This document shows positions 30,207-40,769 of a DNA stretch of 64,000 nt, in pieces. Every line of letters begins with the position of its first letter. Position 1 is the stretch's first letter. The notes under the pieces are model-generated. The model did not search any database. It was given only the letters and a program-made list of their open reading frames with translations, and had not been told where the DNA came from. The DNA comes from Euborellia annulipes. Taxonomy: Eukaryota > Arthropoda > Insecta > Dermaptera > Anisolabididae. The position numbers and the translations under genes are program-made. Location of the stretch: NCBI GenBank assembly GCA_023213315.1, contig JAKCPI010000351.1, forward strand, positions 44,070 to 108,069, in the 5' to 3' direction.

Positions 30207-30883
30207 TTTTTACTTTCTCTTACCTCTATATATATGTTAATATATATATAGAGAGAGAGAAAGTATTGGATACATGTCAAAAAATTCGATGTCGAGATTT
30301 TGATGGATCTTCACGTTTTGAGGTCCCCTGAATCCAAAAAAGTGGTTTTCGCGACATGGTCTGTCTGTCTGTCTGTGGGTGTGTCTGTGAACAAAATATC
30401 TCAAGAACGAAAAGAGTTAGGAGGTTGAAATTTTATATTTAAGTTAGGCACCCCCATGGGACGTGACACGAAGCTTTTGACCAAAATTGACCAAAGAGTA
30501 CTAGTACTTTACTGATGCACTTTTTCAGTTTTTTTTCGATTTTCTCAAAATTTGCTCCAACGATTTTTTTTAAAATTCAAAAATCAATTATTTTTTAGAT
30601 TCTCTTTAAAATGTATATTCTCATTTTGTCATTGAAATCTTCTGAAGACCACTTTACTCTTGTATTTCATAGGGAAGATAGGAGAAATGGTTGCCATGGT
30701 ATCAAAATATAAATATTTTGTCATACTTATAAATTTTACATCTTGAAAATCGAATGTACCGTACTGTCGGAAACTAAACACATGTCGACACAAAAAATCT
30801 GGTGTGACAAGCACAGTACACAACATTCGATTACCGAAGGTAAGAGAAAGTTGTGTGCTGTGCGCCAGTCACACCAGATTTTT
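30207..30883 (+). repeat. DHR copy, complete, inside the mariner
   Basis: Both hairpins are present, of the GTGAACAAAATATCTCA subtype. The right end abuts TTTGAAAATGAACACGGG, which is the transposase reading frame, so the DHR lies in a T-tract of that gene. Confidence 0.87.
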
Positions 30884-31300
30884 GAAAATGAACACGGGGT
30901 CGCCGTTACCGTCAATGGTGTCAGATATCGGACAATGTTGGAAAATCTTTTAAGGCCAGCCGTGGAAAACCATCCACAAGTATGGTTCCAACAAGATGGA
31001 GCCACAGCGCACACTGCAAGGGACACGATGGCTCTTTTACGGGACATCTTTGGTGAACGAATTATTTCGGGTGCAAGTGATTTTAATTGGCCTCCGCGTT
31101 CACCGGATTTAACCGCTGAAGACTGTTTCCTTTGGGGTTATTTGAAAGGAACAGTCTACATTAATAAGCCAAAAACCATCCAGCAATTAAAAAGCAATAT
31201 ACGCGACGAAATAAACAACATAACGCGAAAGGTTATGGAAAATGTGTTGGAAAGAGCACGAATATGCGAAGCAGGAAATGCGAGATATTATTTTTCATAA
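30884..31300 (+). pseudogene. Mariner-type (DD41D-like) transposase, C-terminal half
   Basis: The enzyme cuts and rejoins transposon ends using a DDD catalytic triad. About 138 residues remain: FENEHGVAVTVNGVRYR, WFQQDGATAHTARDT with the second catalytic Asp, and WPPRSPDLTAEDCFLWGYLK with the third. I count 41 residues between these two Asp, which fits the DD41D groups of the IS630-Tc1-mariner superfamily. The first catalytic Asp and the DNA-binding domain are missing, replaced by the DHR and the inverted arm. An 11-bp deletion relative to the left arm shifts the last codons, giving EAGNARYYFS. A longer apparent frame reaching back into the DHR is an artefact. Confidence 0.85.
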
Positions 31301-32009
31301 CTAATCTAAAAATATTTCCCATTTATATAGGCTACTGTATTAAAAAAAAAAAAATTAATAATTATATATTAAATAAAAAGGTTATAAGCAATTCAAACCC
31401 CTTCGTTCATTTTGGGCCACCCTGTATATAGAGAGAAAGTATTGGATTCATGTCAAAAATTCGATGTCTAGATTTTGACCGATATACACGTTTTATGGTC
31501 CCCTGAATCTAAAAAAGTGGATTTCGAGACATGGTCTGTCTGTGAACAAAATATCTCAAGAACGAAAATAGCTAGGAAGTAGAAATTTTATAATTAAGTC
31601 AGGCACCCCCCCTGGGACGTGACACAAAGCTTTTGAACAAAATCGACCAAAGAGTACTAATACTTTACTGATGCATTTTTTCAGTTTTTTTCTCTAAATT
31701 CCCTCCAACGATTTTTTTTTTTTAATTCAAAAATCAATTATTTTTTAGATTCTCTTTGAAATGTATATTCTCATTTTGCCATTGAAATCTTCTGAAGACC
31801 ACTTTACTCTTGTACTTCATAGAGGAGATAGGAGAAATGGTTGCCATGGTAACAACATATAAATATTTTCCCATCGTGAAAATCGAATATATCATACTGT
31901 CGGAAAATAACAAATATTTAATGTAGAAAGTGACTGTGTAGAATTGAATAAAGGATTGGAGAGGAATGCAGCCAGACAGGGAGCCTCTATTAAATGAAAC
32001 TCCTTTTAC

Positions 32010-32055
32010 GCAAAACGTTTCGGCCTATTTAGTCATGCCATCTTCAGTTGCATTG
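32010..32055 (-). ncRNA. Hammerhead ribozyme-like motif
   Basis: Minus strand: CTGAAGA, stem II GGC..GCC, GAAACGTTTTGC. The core is intact; GTT would be the cleavage triplet and TGCAA/TTGC can pair as stem I. Confidence 0.5.
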
Positions 32056-32290
32056 GAGTTTTTTAGTACGGAGGGGGCGAAGCTCCACTGGGGCGCCGTT
32101 TTTCGTTCAACCTTTTTTTATTTTTTTTTTTTAGTATTCGAATCTTGTTCGGGATTTTTTTGTAATTTTTTCCCGGACTTGTGATATAAAATGAATTTCA
32201 AAAAAGCTGAAGATTTTGGGAAAAAGCGGATGCGCGAGGGGCGGGGGGGTCGAGCGCCCCCCTTCGCCACCACCTGGTTACGCTACTGGA

Positions 32291-32366
32291 TGAGAGTCCT
32301 TACGAAGAGAAATTGGAAAATATCCATATTTCTCCAATTCCAATTTCTCTTCGTAAAGACTCTCAT
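32291..32366. repeat. Small palindrome
   Basis: ACGAAGAGAAATTGGA (from about 32302) is repeated as its complement ending near 32353, with the flanking GAGAGTC.. also mirrored. Possibly a decayed PLE-end or fold-back unit. Confidence 0.65.
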
Positions 32367-32413
32367 CATATACAATTTACATTGTTATTTATACATATAG
32401 ACTATTGTAAAAT

Positions 32414-33083
32414 AAAAAATCTGGTGTGACTGGCGCACAGCACACAACTTTCTCTTACCTTCGGTAATCGAAAGTTGTGTTCTGTGCTTGTCACACCAGA
32501 TTTTTTGTGTCGACATATATTTAGTTCCCGACAGTACGGAACATTTGAATTCAGATGTAAAATTTATAAGTATGGCAAAATATTTATATTCTGTTACCAT
32601 GGCAACCATTTCTCCTATCTCCCCTATGAAATACAAGAGTAAAGTGGTCTTCAGAAGATTTCAATTGCAAAATGAGAATATACATTTTAAAGAGCATCTA
32701 AAAAATAATTGATTTTTGAATTTAAAAAAAATCGTTAGAGCGAATTTTGAGAAAATCGAAAAAAACTGAAAAAGTACATCAGTAAAGTACTAGTACTCTT
32801 TGGCCGATTTTGATTAAAAGCTTATTTTTTCCGGTCCCGGGGGGTGTTTAACTTAAATATAAAATTTCAACCTCCTAGCTCAATTCCTTCATGCTTAAAA
32901 TTGAACACACACCCACACACCCACACACACACAGACAGACCATGTCGCGAAAACCACTTTTTTGGATTCAGGGGACCTCAAAACGTGAAGATCCATCAAA
33001 ATCTCGACATCGAATTTTTGACATGAATCCAATACTTTCTCTCTATATATATATTACATATATACATAGGTAAGAGAAAGTAA
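32414..33083 (-). repeat. DHR copy, complete
   Basis: Starts with the right hairpin (AATCTGGTGTGACTGGCGC..) and ends with CATAGGTAAGAGAAAGTAA. AAGCATGAAGGAATTGAGC subtype. Confidence 0.86.
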
Positions 33084-33121
33084 TAAGCTGTTGACAACTC
33101 TATTTACTAAAAAAACTCCAA

Positions 33122-33165
33122 TGCAACTGAAGATGGCATGATTAAATAGGCCGAAACGTTTTGCA
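33122..33165 (+). ncRNA. Hammerhead ribozyme-like motif
   Basis: TGCAA, CTGAAGA, stem II GGC..GCC, GAAACGTTTTGCA. Plus-strand mirror of 32010-32055. Confidence 0.5.
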
Positions 33166-33974
33166 TAAAAGGAGTTTGATTTAATAGAGGCTCCCTGCCT
33201 GGAAAATATAATAAATATATGTCGACACAAAAAATCTGGTGTGACAAGCACAGAACACCACTTAGATAAGAGAAAGCTGTGTGCTGTGCGAGAAGTCACA
33301 CTAGATTTTTTTTTTATAAATGATTCATTAAATAGCAATAGTAGAATTTAAATATTTCCTTCTTGGGTTAAAAGAAAGGATCTCTCTATTATTATTTTCT
33401 CAACTTATTAGCATTTAAACGTGATTAAATATTTTCCAATTTCCTTAACACAATTGTTCGAAAATAGAATATTACGTACCCTGTCTGCCTTTGCTTTCAT
33501 ATTAGAATAAATTACTCACTTTTTTTTAAATTCTTATTTATATAGAGAGAATTCAATGTTAAGATTTTGATGGAAATACACGTTTTGAGTTTCCCTGTCA
33601 ATCTGCGAACAAAATATCTCAAGAGCTATGAGGTTGAAATTTTATAATTAAGTTAGACACCCTCCTGGGACGTGACACGAAGCTTTTGAACAAAATCGGC
33701 CAAAGAGTATTAATACTTTACTGATGTACTTTTTCACTTTTTTTTCGATTTTGTCAAAATTCGTTACAACGATTTTGATTAAAATTCAAAAATCAATTAT
33801 TTTTTAGATGCTCTTTAAAATGTATATTCTCATTTTGTCATTGAAATTTTCTGAAGACTACTTTACTCTTGTACTTCATATGAAAAATAGGAGAAATGCT
33901 TGCCATAGTTACAGAATATAAATATTTAACCTTTATACTGTATCTTGAATTCTAATATCTAGGAGGAAACTAAC

Positions 33975-34986
33975 AAGGGAAGTGCACGGCCTTCTTGTCA
34001 CTGATTTGAACTTATTATATAGGACATGATGAAAAACAAATTCTGTTAAAGCGAGAGAATGCTTGGTCTAAAAAAAAAAATGTCAAACATTTTACCAGCA
34101 TACCTTAAGCCTTTGGTTACAATAACCTTTAGAAAAGACTCACTGGCTAGATTGGTAGCGTTCATTCTTTAAAAACGCGAAATTTATTATATTATTTTTT
34201 TGTGTAATTTATTTATTTTTTTGGTTTCTAACACATAAATAAATTTACAATACCATCTTTTACAAAGAATGAACGCAACCAATTTAGCCACAGAGGCTTT
34301 TTGAATTGTTATTGTTAGCAACTAGGGACGCCGGAACGAAGTGAGTCAGGGGGGAGCCTTTAAAAAAAAAAAAAAAAAATTATTTCCTTCAAATAGTATA
34401 AAACAAATCTACTATAGGTTATAACTTCAACAAATTTTTGATAAAATCACTAGCAAATTTTTAAAGATTTTAATTTAATAAAATTTTTTAATACTAGAAA
34501 AATTTGCTTTTTTAGTATTTCAAGAAAATAATTATTTTAAATTTTCTTTTTTATTTATTTAATTATTATTATTTTTTTTTTTTTTGAAAGTCTCAAATTT
34601 TCATGTTATCTAAATTTTATTATTTTAATTTCATATTAAAATGTTTTTCGAAATTAAAAATACAGGGTCTATATAAAATATTTTGGAAAAAAATGAATTT
34701 TTTACCCTTTTAAATTAAAATATTTTATTTTTAAAAATACATGGAATATAAAAAAACATATTGCCCCCTTCTATAGGATGCCAGAGGGGGAAGGGAAATG
34801 CCCCCTTGCCCCCCCCCCCCCTAGTTCCGGCGCCTATGTAAGCAACAGCTTAAGGCATGCTGGCAAAATCTTTAACATTTTTTTTTAGACGATCGGATGA
34901 GAAGCGTATTCTCTCGCTTTAACAGAATTTGTTTTTCATTGAGAACTCGGTTCAAATCGGTGACAGGAAGGCTGTGCACTCCCCTT
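33975..34986. mobile_element. Inverted-repeat element split by a MITE
   Basis: AAGGGAAGTGCACGGCC at the left and GGCTGTGCACTCCCCTTT at the right are inverted. Pairing continues inward for about 200 bp (TGACAAGAAGG, GCGAGAGAAT, GGTATGCTGG words and complements), apart from the 516-bp MITE in the right arm. Non-coding. Confidence 0.7.
34323..34838. mobile_element. hAT-type MITE, TSD TWAGCAAC
   Basis: TIRs TAGGGACGCCGGAAC and CATAGGCGCCGGAAC. TTAGCAAC (34315-34322) and TAAGCAAC (34839-34846) flank it with one mismatch. Family of 14238-14622. Confidence 0.8.
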
Positions 34987-35311
34987 TAAATATATGTTCT
35001 CACAAAAAATCTGGCGTGACAAGCACAGAACACAACTACGAGATTTTTTTTTTATTTCCGAATTCAAATTCCCACCCCCGGGCAGATTTTAAACAAATAA
35101 TTATAGAAAAGTTGATTAATCAGGTGAAAGGAATTTTTTTTTTTTTTCCCGTCACACCTCACCGATATAACACGGATCTGAGCACACCCTCCTTGGAAAA
35201 AGGAAATCCTTTTTGTGTGTGCTTGTATCTTTTGAACATTAGAATAAATGTAAATTTCGTGGGAACATTTTATGGGGGCGTTTGTTTGTTCGTTCGTGTG
35301 TTTTATACACT

Positions 35312-35317
<6 letters not shown>

Positions 35318-35353
<36 letters not shown>
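35318..35353 (+). repeat. (GA)n microsatellite
   Basis: About 18 uninterrupted AG units. Confidence 0.95.
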
Positions 35354-35356
<3 letters not shown>

Positions 35357-35606
35357 CCAAGTAATGATGATAAAAAGCATCTGCTGATAACTATGGTAGC
35401 TGATAAAGGGCTTCTTTTTTAGGGGCGGATCAAAAGCTAATCAGAATTCGTTCTTACGCGACGCTCTGTTCCACCGGAATGGCATTTTGCACTCTTACAG
35501 GTGATATTTAAAAAAAGAAAAAAAGGGTTCAATCCCACATTAAGTGAATTCATAATTAAATCTGAAAAATTTTCTTAGGAGACAGGTGGATTAAAAAAAA
35601 AAAACC

Positions 35607-35649
35607 ATTACCGACGTTTCGAGTGGTTATCGCACTCTTCCTCAGGGCA
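35607..35649 (-). ncRNA. Hammerhead ribozyme-like motif
   Basis: Minus strand: TGCC, CTGAGGA, stem II GAGTG/CACTC (perfect), GAAACGTC, GGTA. The last four bases pair with TGCC as stem I. The core is complete, and this is a solitary motif. Confidence 0.7.
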
Positions 35650-35997
35650 GCCAGAGTTTAGTAAGAATGTAAATAAATAAAAATTTGGGCTCTTTCTTCA
35701 GGACCTTCTAGTTAACAAAAGTAAAAATCTGCTGTGCCCAGCACAATAGAGATTATGTAAATGATTGCTTCATTCTCAAAGGGAAGGAGGGGGAGGAGAG
35801 AAATTGAATAAAAAAAAACAACGAACGGGTCGTTTCAAAGGATCTCAAAACGTGTATATCCATCAAAATCTCGACATCGAAATTTTGACATGATCGACAA
35901 TACTTTCTCTCTCTATATATTTCATATATAGGCAGTGGCGGTCCCAGGATTTTGTCAAAGAGGGGGCCCAATTTTTTTTTTTTTTTTTTTCTTCTTT

Positions 35998-36041
35998 TAA
36001 GCTCTTTTTCGGCAGCGAAGGCCATTTAGACCTATTTTGTA
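35998..36041 (-). repeat. SINE body fragment
   Basis: GCTCTTTTTCGGCAGCGAAGG and GCCATTTAGACC match, in inverse, the SINE variant at 59447-59592. Confidence 0.5.
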
Positions 36042-36810
36042 TATATGTCGTAGACAGATCGTGAAATTAGACAGTTCATGAACTGCCTAGACATTTCATG
36101 AACTGCAGCCAGATCGTGTAATGGTCAAACAGTTACATGATCTGGCTAAAAATTTTAGACAGTTCATGAAATGCAATTGGGCCTTAGACAGATCGTAATG
36201 CTCGAGAATTACATGAAATGTCTAAATTTTTTAGGCAGTTCATGAACTGCCTAACAGCAGTTTTGCCGATCGTGTACTGTTTGTAAAGCAAATAAAGATC
36301 TCGAAAAAAGTCAATTTATTTCAATATTATTAATATATTATTATCGATTACTAAATTTTCCAAATCTTCCTCACTTTGTAAATCTTGAGTTAAGGTGCGC
36401 GTCTCGGGGTTCTAATTTTGGGAGATTCCAGCGGCCACAAATTTGAAGCTATCTACCTCAATTTTTTTTTTATTAAAGCTATTTAAAATGTCTACAACTT
36501 ATAGAAGCCCTTTTTTTGATTTTCGAAAAAATAAATTTTTTTTTTAGATTTATTGCATTAAATTACAAACAGTACACGATCGGCAAAACTGCTGTTAGGC
36601 AGTTCATGAACTGCCTAAAAATTTAGACATTTCATGTAATTCTCGAGCATTACACGATCTGTCTAAGGCCCAATTGCATTTCATGAACTATCTAAAATTT
36701 TTAGCCAGATCATGTAACTGTTTGACCATTACACGATCTGGCTGCAGTTCATGAAATGTCTAGACAGTTCATGAACTGTCTAATTTCACGATCTGTCTAC
36801 GACATATATA
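36042..36810. mobile_element. Long-TIR element with CAGTTCATGAACTG repeats
   Basis: Arms of about 245 bp (36042-36286 and 36563-36810) are reverse complements, from TATATGTCGTAGACAGATCG inward. Each arm holds many short units, CAGTTCATGAACTG (itself palindromic), CAGATCGTG and ACATGA, some in tandem. The 276-bp centre contains part of the TTAA element family of 45339-45742 (starting TTAAGGTGCGCGTCTCGG at 36391). No ORF. Superfamily unknown. Confidence 0.75.
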
Positions 36811-37330
36811 TATATCACCTGGATTGGTAGACAATGGCCCAAAATCTATGATGTAGGGAAAGTGAATTCGATCTCATATGACAATATTTTAGTTTATCAT
36901 GTTTCAAGAGGCCTCTCCAAAGATGAGCTCAAAAAAAAAAATTTTAAGTGTCGTTCAAAATTTTTAAAAATTTCCAAATTCGTCAAAAATCTATTTTTTT
37001 TTATTTTTTCTCGTTATGGTCGAATTTTATAGTCAAAAAAAAATGTTTCTCAAATTTTCAAACTTAAAATATTAACTAGGTAGAGCCTTGTTTGAAAAGG
37101 ATGGAATTTTTTCAATCAATGCTCAAATAGACTGTTCATTAGCCAGTCAAATATATCGTTTAAGATAGCAAATTTGCGAGATGTGGTTGTGCTTATGAGT
37201 TGTCAAAATTGCGCCCTCTGGAGTCGAATCAGGAACTCTCCTTTAAAATATTAATTTTTAAAGGTCGCTCAAAATTTTTTTTCGTTGGCTTACAAGAAAA
37301 CATGACAAAGTCAAAAATTGATCATTTGTA

Positions 37331-37999
37331 AAAAAATCTGGTGTGACGGCGCACAGCACACAACTCTCTCTTACCTTCGGTAATCGAATGTTGTGTACTG
37401 TGCTTGTCACACCAGATTTTTTGTGTCGAGATATATTTAGTTTCCGACAGTACGGTACATTCGATTTTCAAGATGTAAAATTTATAAGTATGACAAAATA
37501 TTTATATTTTGTTACCATGGCAACCATTTCTCCTATCTTTTCTATGGAGTACAAGAGTAAAGTGGTCTTCAGAAGATTTCAATCATAAAATGAGAATATA
37601 CATTTTATAGAGAATCTAAAAAATAATTGATTTTTGAATTTTAAAAAAATCGTTGGAGCAAATTTAGAGAAAATCGAAAAAAACTGAAAAAGTGAATCAG
37701 TAAAGTACTAGTACTCTTTGGTCGATTTTGTTCAAAAGCTTCGTGTCACGTCCCATGGGGGTGCCTAACTTAAATATAAAATTTCAACCTCCTGGCTCTT
37801 TTCGTTCTTGAGATATTTTGTTCACAGACACACAGACAGCACACACACACACACAGACCATGTCGCGAAAACCACTTTTTGGATTCAGGGGACCTCAAAA
37901 CGTGAAGATCCATCAAAATCTCGACATCGAATTTTTGACATGAATCCAATACTTTCTCTCTATATATATATTACATATATACATAGGTAAGAGAAAGTA
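37331..37999 (-). repeat. DHR copy, complete, inside the 2.3-kb element
   Basis: Right hairpin at 37331-37421, then GTTACCATGGCAACC, GTCACGTCCCATGGGGGTGC, and the left terminus GGTAAGAGAAAGTAA. Confidence 0.86.
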
Positions 38000-38481
38000 A
38001 TAACCAAATATACTGAAATATCATGAATAATATTCATACCAAGGGTTAGATTACCATGATTTATAGAGGCCAGATCCGGACAGACGACTCTAGAGGGTAT
38101 GGAAAAATTTTTGAAAATTAGGCATTGAAATTTGCGTTTTTAGCTATCCTGAGACGTGAAAAATATATAATTGTTTTGTTTAGTTTTAAAATATTAAATA
38201 AAACTTTTGAATTTTTGTCTGTCCAATGGGGGGTGGGGGGCCCTCTCGGCCCCCCATAGGACCGCTAGTGTATATAGGGCAAGAGAAAGTAAAAATAACG
38301 TTGTTGAATCTTTGAAGAATCAATTCGCGGCGGCTCCAGATAAATAATTTCCTTATCCCTTGAATAAAATAAATAAAAGTTTCAGCAACAATACGTCATT
38401 TCCTACTTGGCCTGATAACGTATCTAAAGAGAAAATGATCGATTTTTAATAAGAAACAAAAATTGTTTTGCAATCAAAAAC

Positions 38482-39052
38482 AAAAAAATCTAGTGTGACT
38501 ACTCGCACTGCTTGTCACACCAGATTTTTTATCTCGACATGTATTTTGTTTCCGGCAGTACGGTACATTCGTAAAATTTATATGTGAGAATATTTATATT
38601 TTGTTGCCATGGCAATCATTTCTCCTATCTTTTCTATGGAGTACAAGAGTAAAGTGGTCTTTCAATGACAAAATGAGAATATACATTTTATAGAGAATCT
38701 AAAAAGTAATTGATTTTTGAATTAAAAAAAAAAATCATTGGAGCGAATTTTGAGAAAATCGAAAAAAACTGAAAAAGTGAATCAGTAAAGTGCTAGTACT
38801 TTTTGGTCGATTTTGTTCAAAAGCTTCGTGTCACGTCCCATGGGGGTGCCTAACTTAAATATAAAATTTCAACCTCCTAATTCTTTTCTTCCATGAGATA
38901 TTTTGTTCACAGACAGACAGACAGAGCATGTCGCGAAAACTACTTTTTTGGATTCAGGGAACATCAAAAACGTGTATATCCGTCAAAATCTCGACATCGA
39001 ATCCAATACTTTCTCTCTCTATATATTAACATATATAGAGGTAAGAGAAAGT
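38482..39052 (-). repeat. DHR copy with shortened right hairpin
   Basis: Its right hairpin is collapsed to AATCTAGTGTGAC-ACTCGCACTGCTT-GTCACACCAGATT, so the inner stem is lost. The rest is complete to GAGGTAAGAGAAAGT. Confidence 0.83.
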
Positions 39053-39114
39053 GAAAATTAAACAACCATCAAATCAGAACACTTTAGGCTGAAATATTTA
39101 TTTTATTTAACCTG

Positions 39115-39155
39115 ACGTTTTGTTCCCTTGTCTAAGCCATCTTCAGAGTTGGTTG
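39115..39155 (-). ncRNA. Degenerate hammerhead-like motif
   Basis: Minus strand: CTGAAGA, spacer, AAAACGTC. G12 is changed to A. A PLE-end relic. Confidence 0.3.
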
Positions 39156-39164
39156 GTTAAATTT

Positions 39165-39839
39165 TTTTACTTTCTCTTACCTATGTATATATGTAATATA
39201 TATATATAGAGAAAGTATTGGATTCATGTCAAAAATTCGATGTCGAGATTTTGATGGATCTTCACGTTTTGAGGTCCCCTGAATCCAAAAAAGTGGTTTT
39301 CGCGACATGGTCTGTGTGTGTGTCTGTCTGTGTGTGTGTGTCTGTGAACAAAATATCTCAAGAACGAAAAGAGCTAGAAGGTTGAAATTTTATATTTAAG
39401 TTAGGCACCCCCATGGGACGTGACACGAAGCTTTTGAACAAAATCGGCCAAAGAGTACTAGTACTTTACTGATGCACTTTTTCAGTTTTTTTCGATTTTC
39501 TCAAAATTTGCTCCAACGATTTTTTTTAAAATTCAAAAATCAATTATTTTTTAGATTCTCTTTAAAATGTATATTCTCATTTTGTGATTGAAATCTTCTG
39601 AAGACCACTTTACTCTTGTTCTCCATAGAAAAGATAGGAGAAATGGTTGCCATGGTAACAAAATATAAATATTTTGCCATACTTATAAATTTTACACCTT
39701 GAAAATCGAATGTACCGTACTGTCGGGAACTAAATATATGTCGACACAAAAAATCTGGTGTGACAAGCACAGTACACAACTTTCGATTACCGAAGGTAAG
39801 AGAAAGTTGTGTGCTGTGCGCCAGTCACACCAGATTTTT
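39165..39839 (+). repeat. DHR copy, complete
   Basis: Both hairpins are present; GTGAACAAAATATCTCA subtype, nearly identical to 10127-10800. Confidence 0.87.
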
Positions 39840-40293
39840 CACATAAGTGTGTATTTATATTTGAAAACAATGAAGTTCGTGGCTGTTGATTTATACAAAA
39901 GGAAGGAAGCTGGTTTTTGACAATTACCGAGACGTTTCGGTAAAACATCAGTCATCAATCTTTTCTAAATACCTAATATAGAACATAGGCGTATCCAGAA
40001 ATTTTTGATGATCCTCGCCTTTTCTTAATCAGGTGCCGCTATTTTTCAGGCAATGCAAAATACAACCCTCTTATCTTAAAAAAATCTACATATATATATA
40101 TAAGCCTATAAAAGCGAAGTGTCCGTCTGTCTGTCTGTTTGCCTTGATCCGAGTCCCATCTCTTTAAGAAAAAAACAAAATTTTTGTATATAACAATTTT
40201 TATTCTTGTATGGTAATACCAGTTTTTGATAAAAATAATAAAATATATATAGATCTATATACCAAAACAAATCGATGTAAGAGACAAAAAGGT

Positions 40294-40325
40294 TCTGATG
40301 AAGGCTACGGAAATGGCCGAAACGA
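40294..40325 (+). ncRNA. Hammerhead-like motif without GTC
   Basis: CTGATGA, stem II GGC..GCC, GAAACGAAA. The core is kept but the cleavage triplet is lost. Confidence 0.4.
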
Positions 40326-40769
40326 AAAGGGATGCATCCTGTCGTTAACCTAAAAAGTCTGAAAAAATAATTGTTTTTTAATCAATCAATTCTCCTCTCC
40401 AGCATTCCATCCTGCTAGAAAACACCTGAAGGAAACTACTTGGTAACTTAAAGATAATCATATTGAAACAGGTGTCACATCAAAAATAGAAATAAACAAT
40501 TTTTATTATTTTTCATTTGAAAGATTTAATTATTTTAATTTTTCATAAAGCTTTCAAATGGGCAAATTTTGAATTTTCTGGAATTTTTTGCTCTCCTCTT
40601 GTGAGAATTTCGGGATTCGAGCACTTTTTCTGAAATCTCCATAACGTCCTCAATAAGATTGCAAAATTTCGTTTCAAAATTCCAACGGGAAGTTGGTCAA
40701 GTTAAGATTATTATTTTAGGCTATTTATAAATCGTTTTGGTTTTTTTTTTTTTATTGTGAGTATTATTT

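Larger units (their letters stand above)
29864..31424. mobile_element. Fold-back mariner-like element carrying a DHR, TA target
   Basis: CAGGGTGGCCCAAAATGAAC starts at 29864 and its complement ends at 31424; TA flanks both ends, the Tc1/mariner target. The left arm (29864-30196) is not the transposon's own 5' end but an inverted copy of its 3' end (31095-31424). Between the arms lie a complete DHR (30207-30883) and the C-terminal half of a transposase gene. The 5' half of the gene is missing. Confidence 0.82.
31972..33202. mobile_element. Inverted PLE-end pair enclosing a reversed DHR
   Basis: Arms 31972-32068 and 33105-33202 are reverse complements (CCAGACAGGGAGCCTCTAT, GCAAAACGTTTCGGCCTATT). 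They enclose a G-rich stretch, a small palindrome at 32291-32366 and a complete minus-strand DHR (32414-33083). Both arms carry hammerhead-like motifs. Confidence 0.7.
29833..33312 (+). repeat. DHR copy split by a mariner and by a PLE-end pair
   Basis: A head-to-tail neighbour of the previous copy, starting GACTTTCTTTACCTCTATA. The left hairpin is opened by the mariner at 29864-31424 and resumes TATAGAGAGAAAGTATTGG. The body runs to about 31907 (CATACTGTCGGAAAATAA). After the inverted PLE-end region it resumes at about 33208 with AATATATGTCGACACA and ends with a right hairpin at 33312. Confidence 0.75.
33541..35048 (+). repeat. DHR copy split by an inverted-repeat element
   Basis: The left part (33541-33974) starts after a lost hairpin at AGAGAATTCAATG and ends at AGGAGGAAACTAA. 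The right part (34987-35048) resumes AATATATGTTCTCACA and ends with an incomplete right hairpin. Confidence 0.75.
35933..38270. mobile_element. hAT-like composite element, TSD TATATAGG
   Basis: CAGTGGCGGTCCCAGG at the left and the complement of CACTAGCGGTCCTATGG at the right are imperfect TIRs. TATATAGG is exact on both sides (35925-35932, 38271-38278). The 2338 bp contain a SINE tail fragment, a 770-bp palindrome and a complete DHR, but no transposase. Confidence 0.78.
35835..38294 (-). repeat. DHR left end split by a 2.3-kb element
   Basis: AAAACGTGTATATCCATC to TTTCTCTCTCTATATAT precede the insertion, and GGCAAGAGAAAGTAAAA follows it, so the hit is within the left hairpin. The rest of the DHR is missing. 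Confidence 0.75.

Noticed and set aside
30743..30883. N-terminal part of the apparent 185-codon frame leading into the transposase
   Set aside because: These codons are DHR sequence, including its right hairpin; joining to the transposase frame is accidental.
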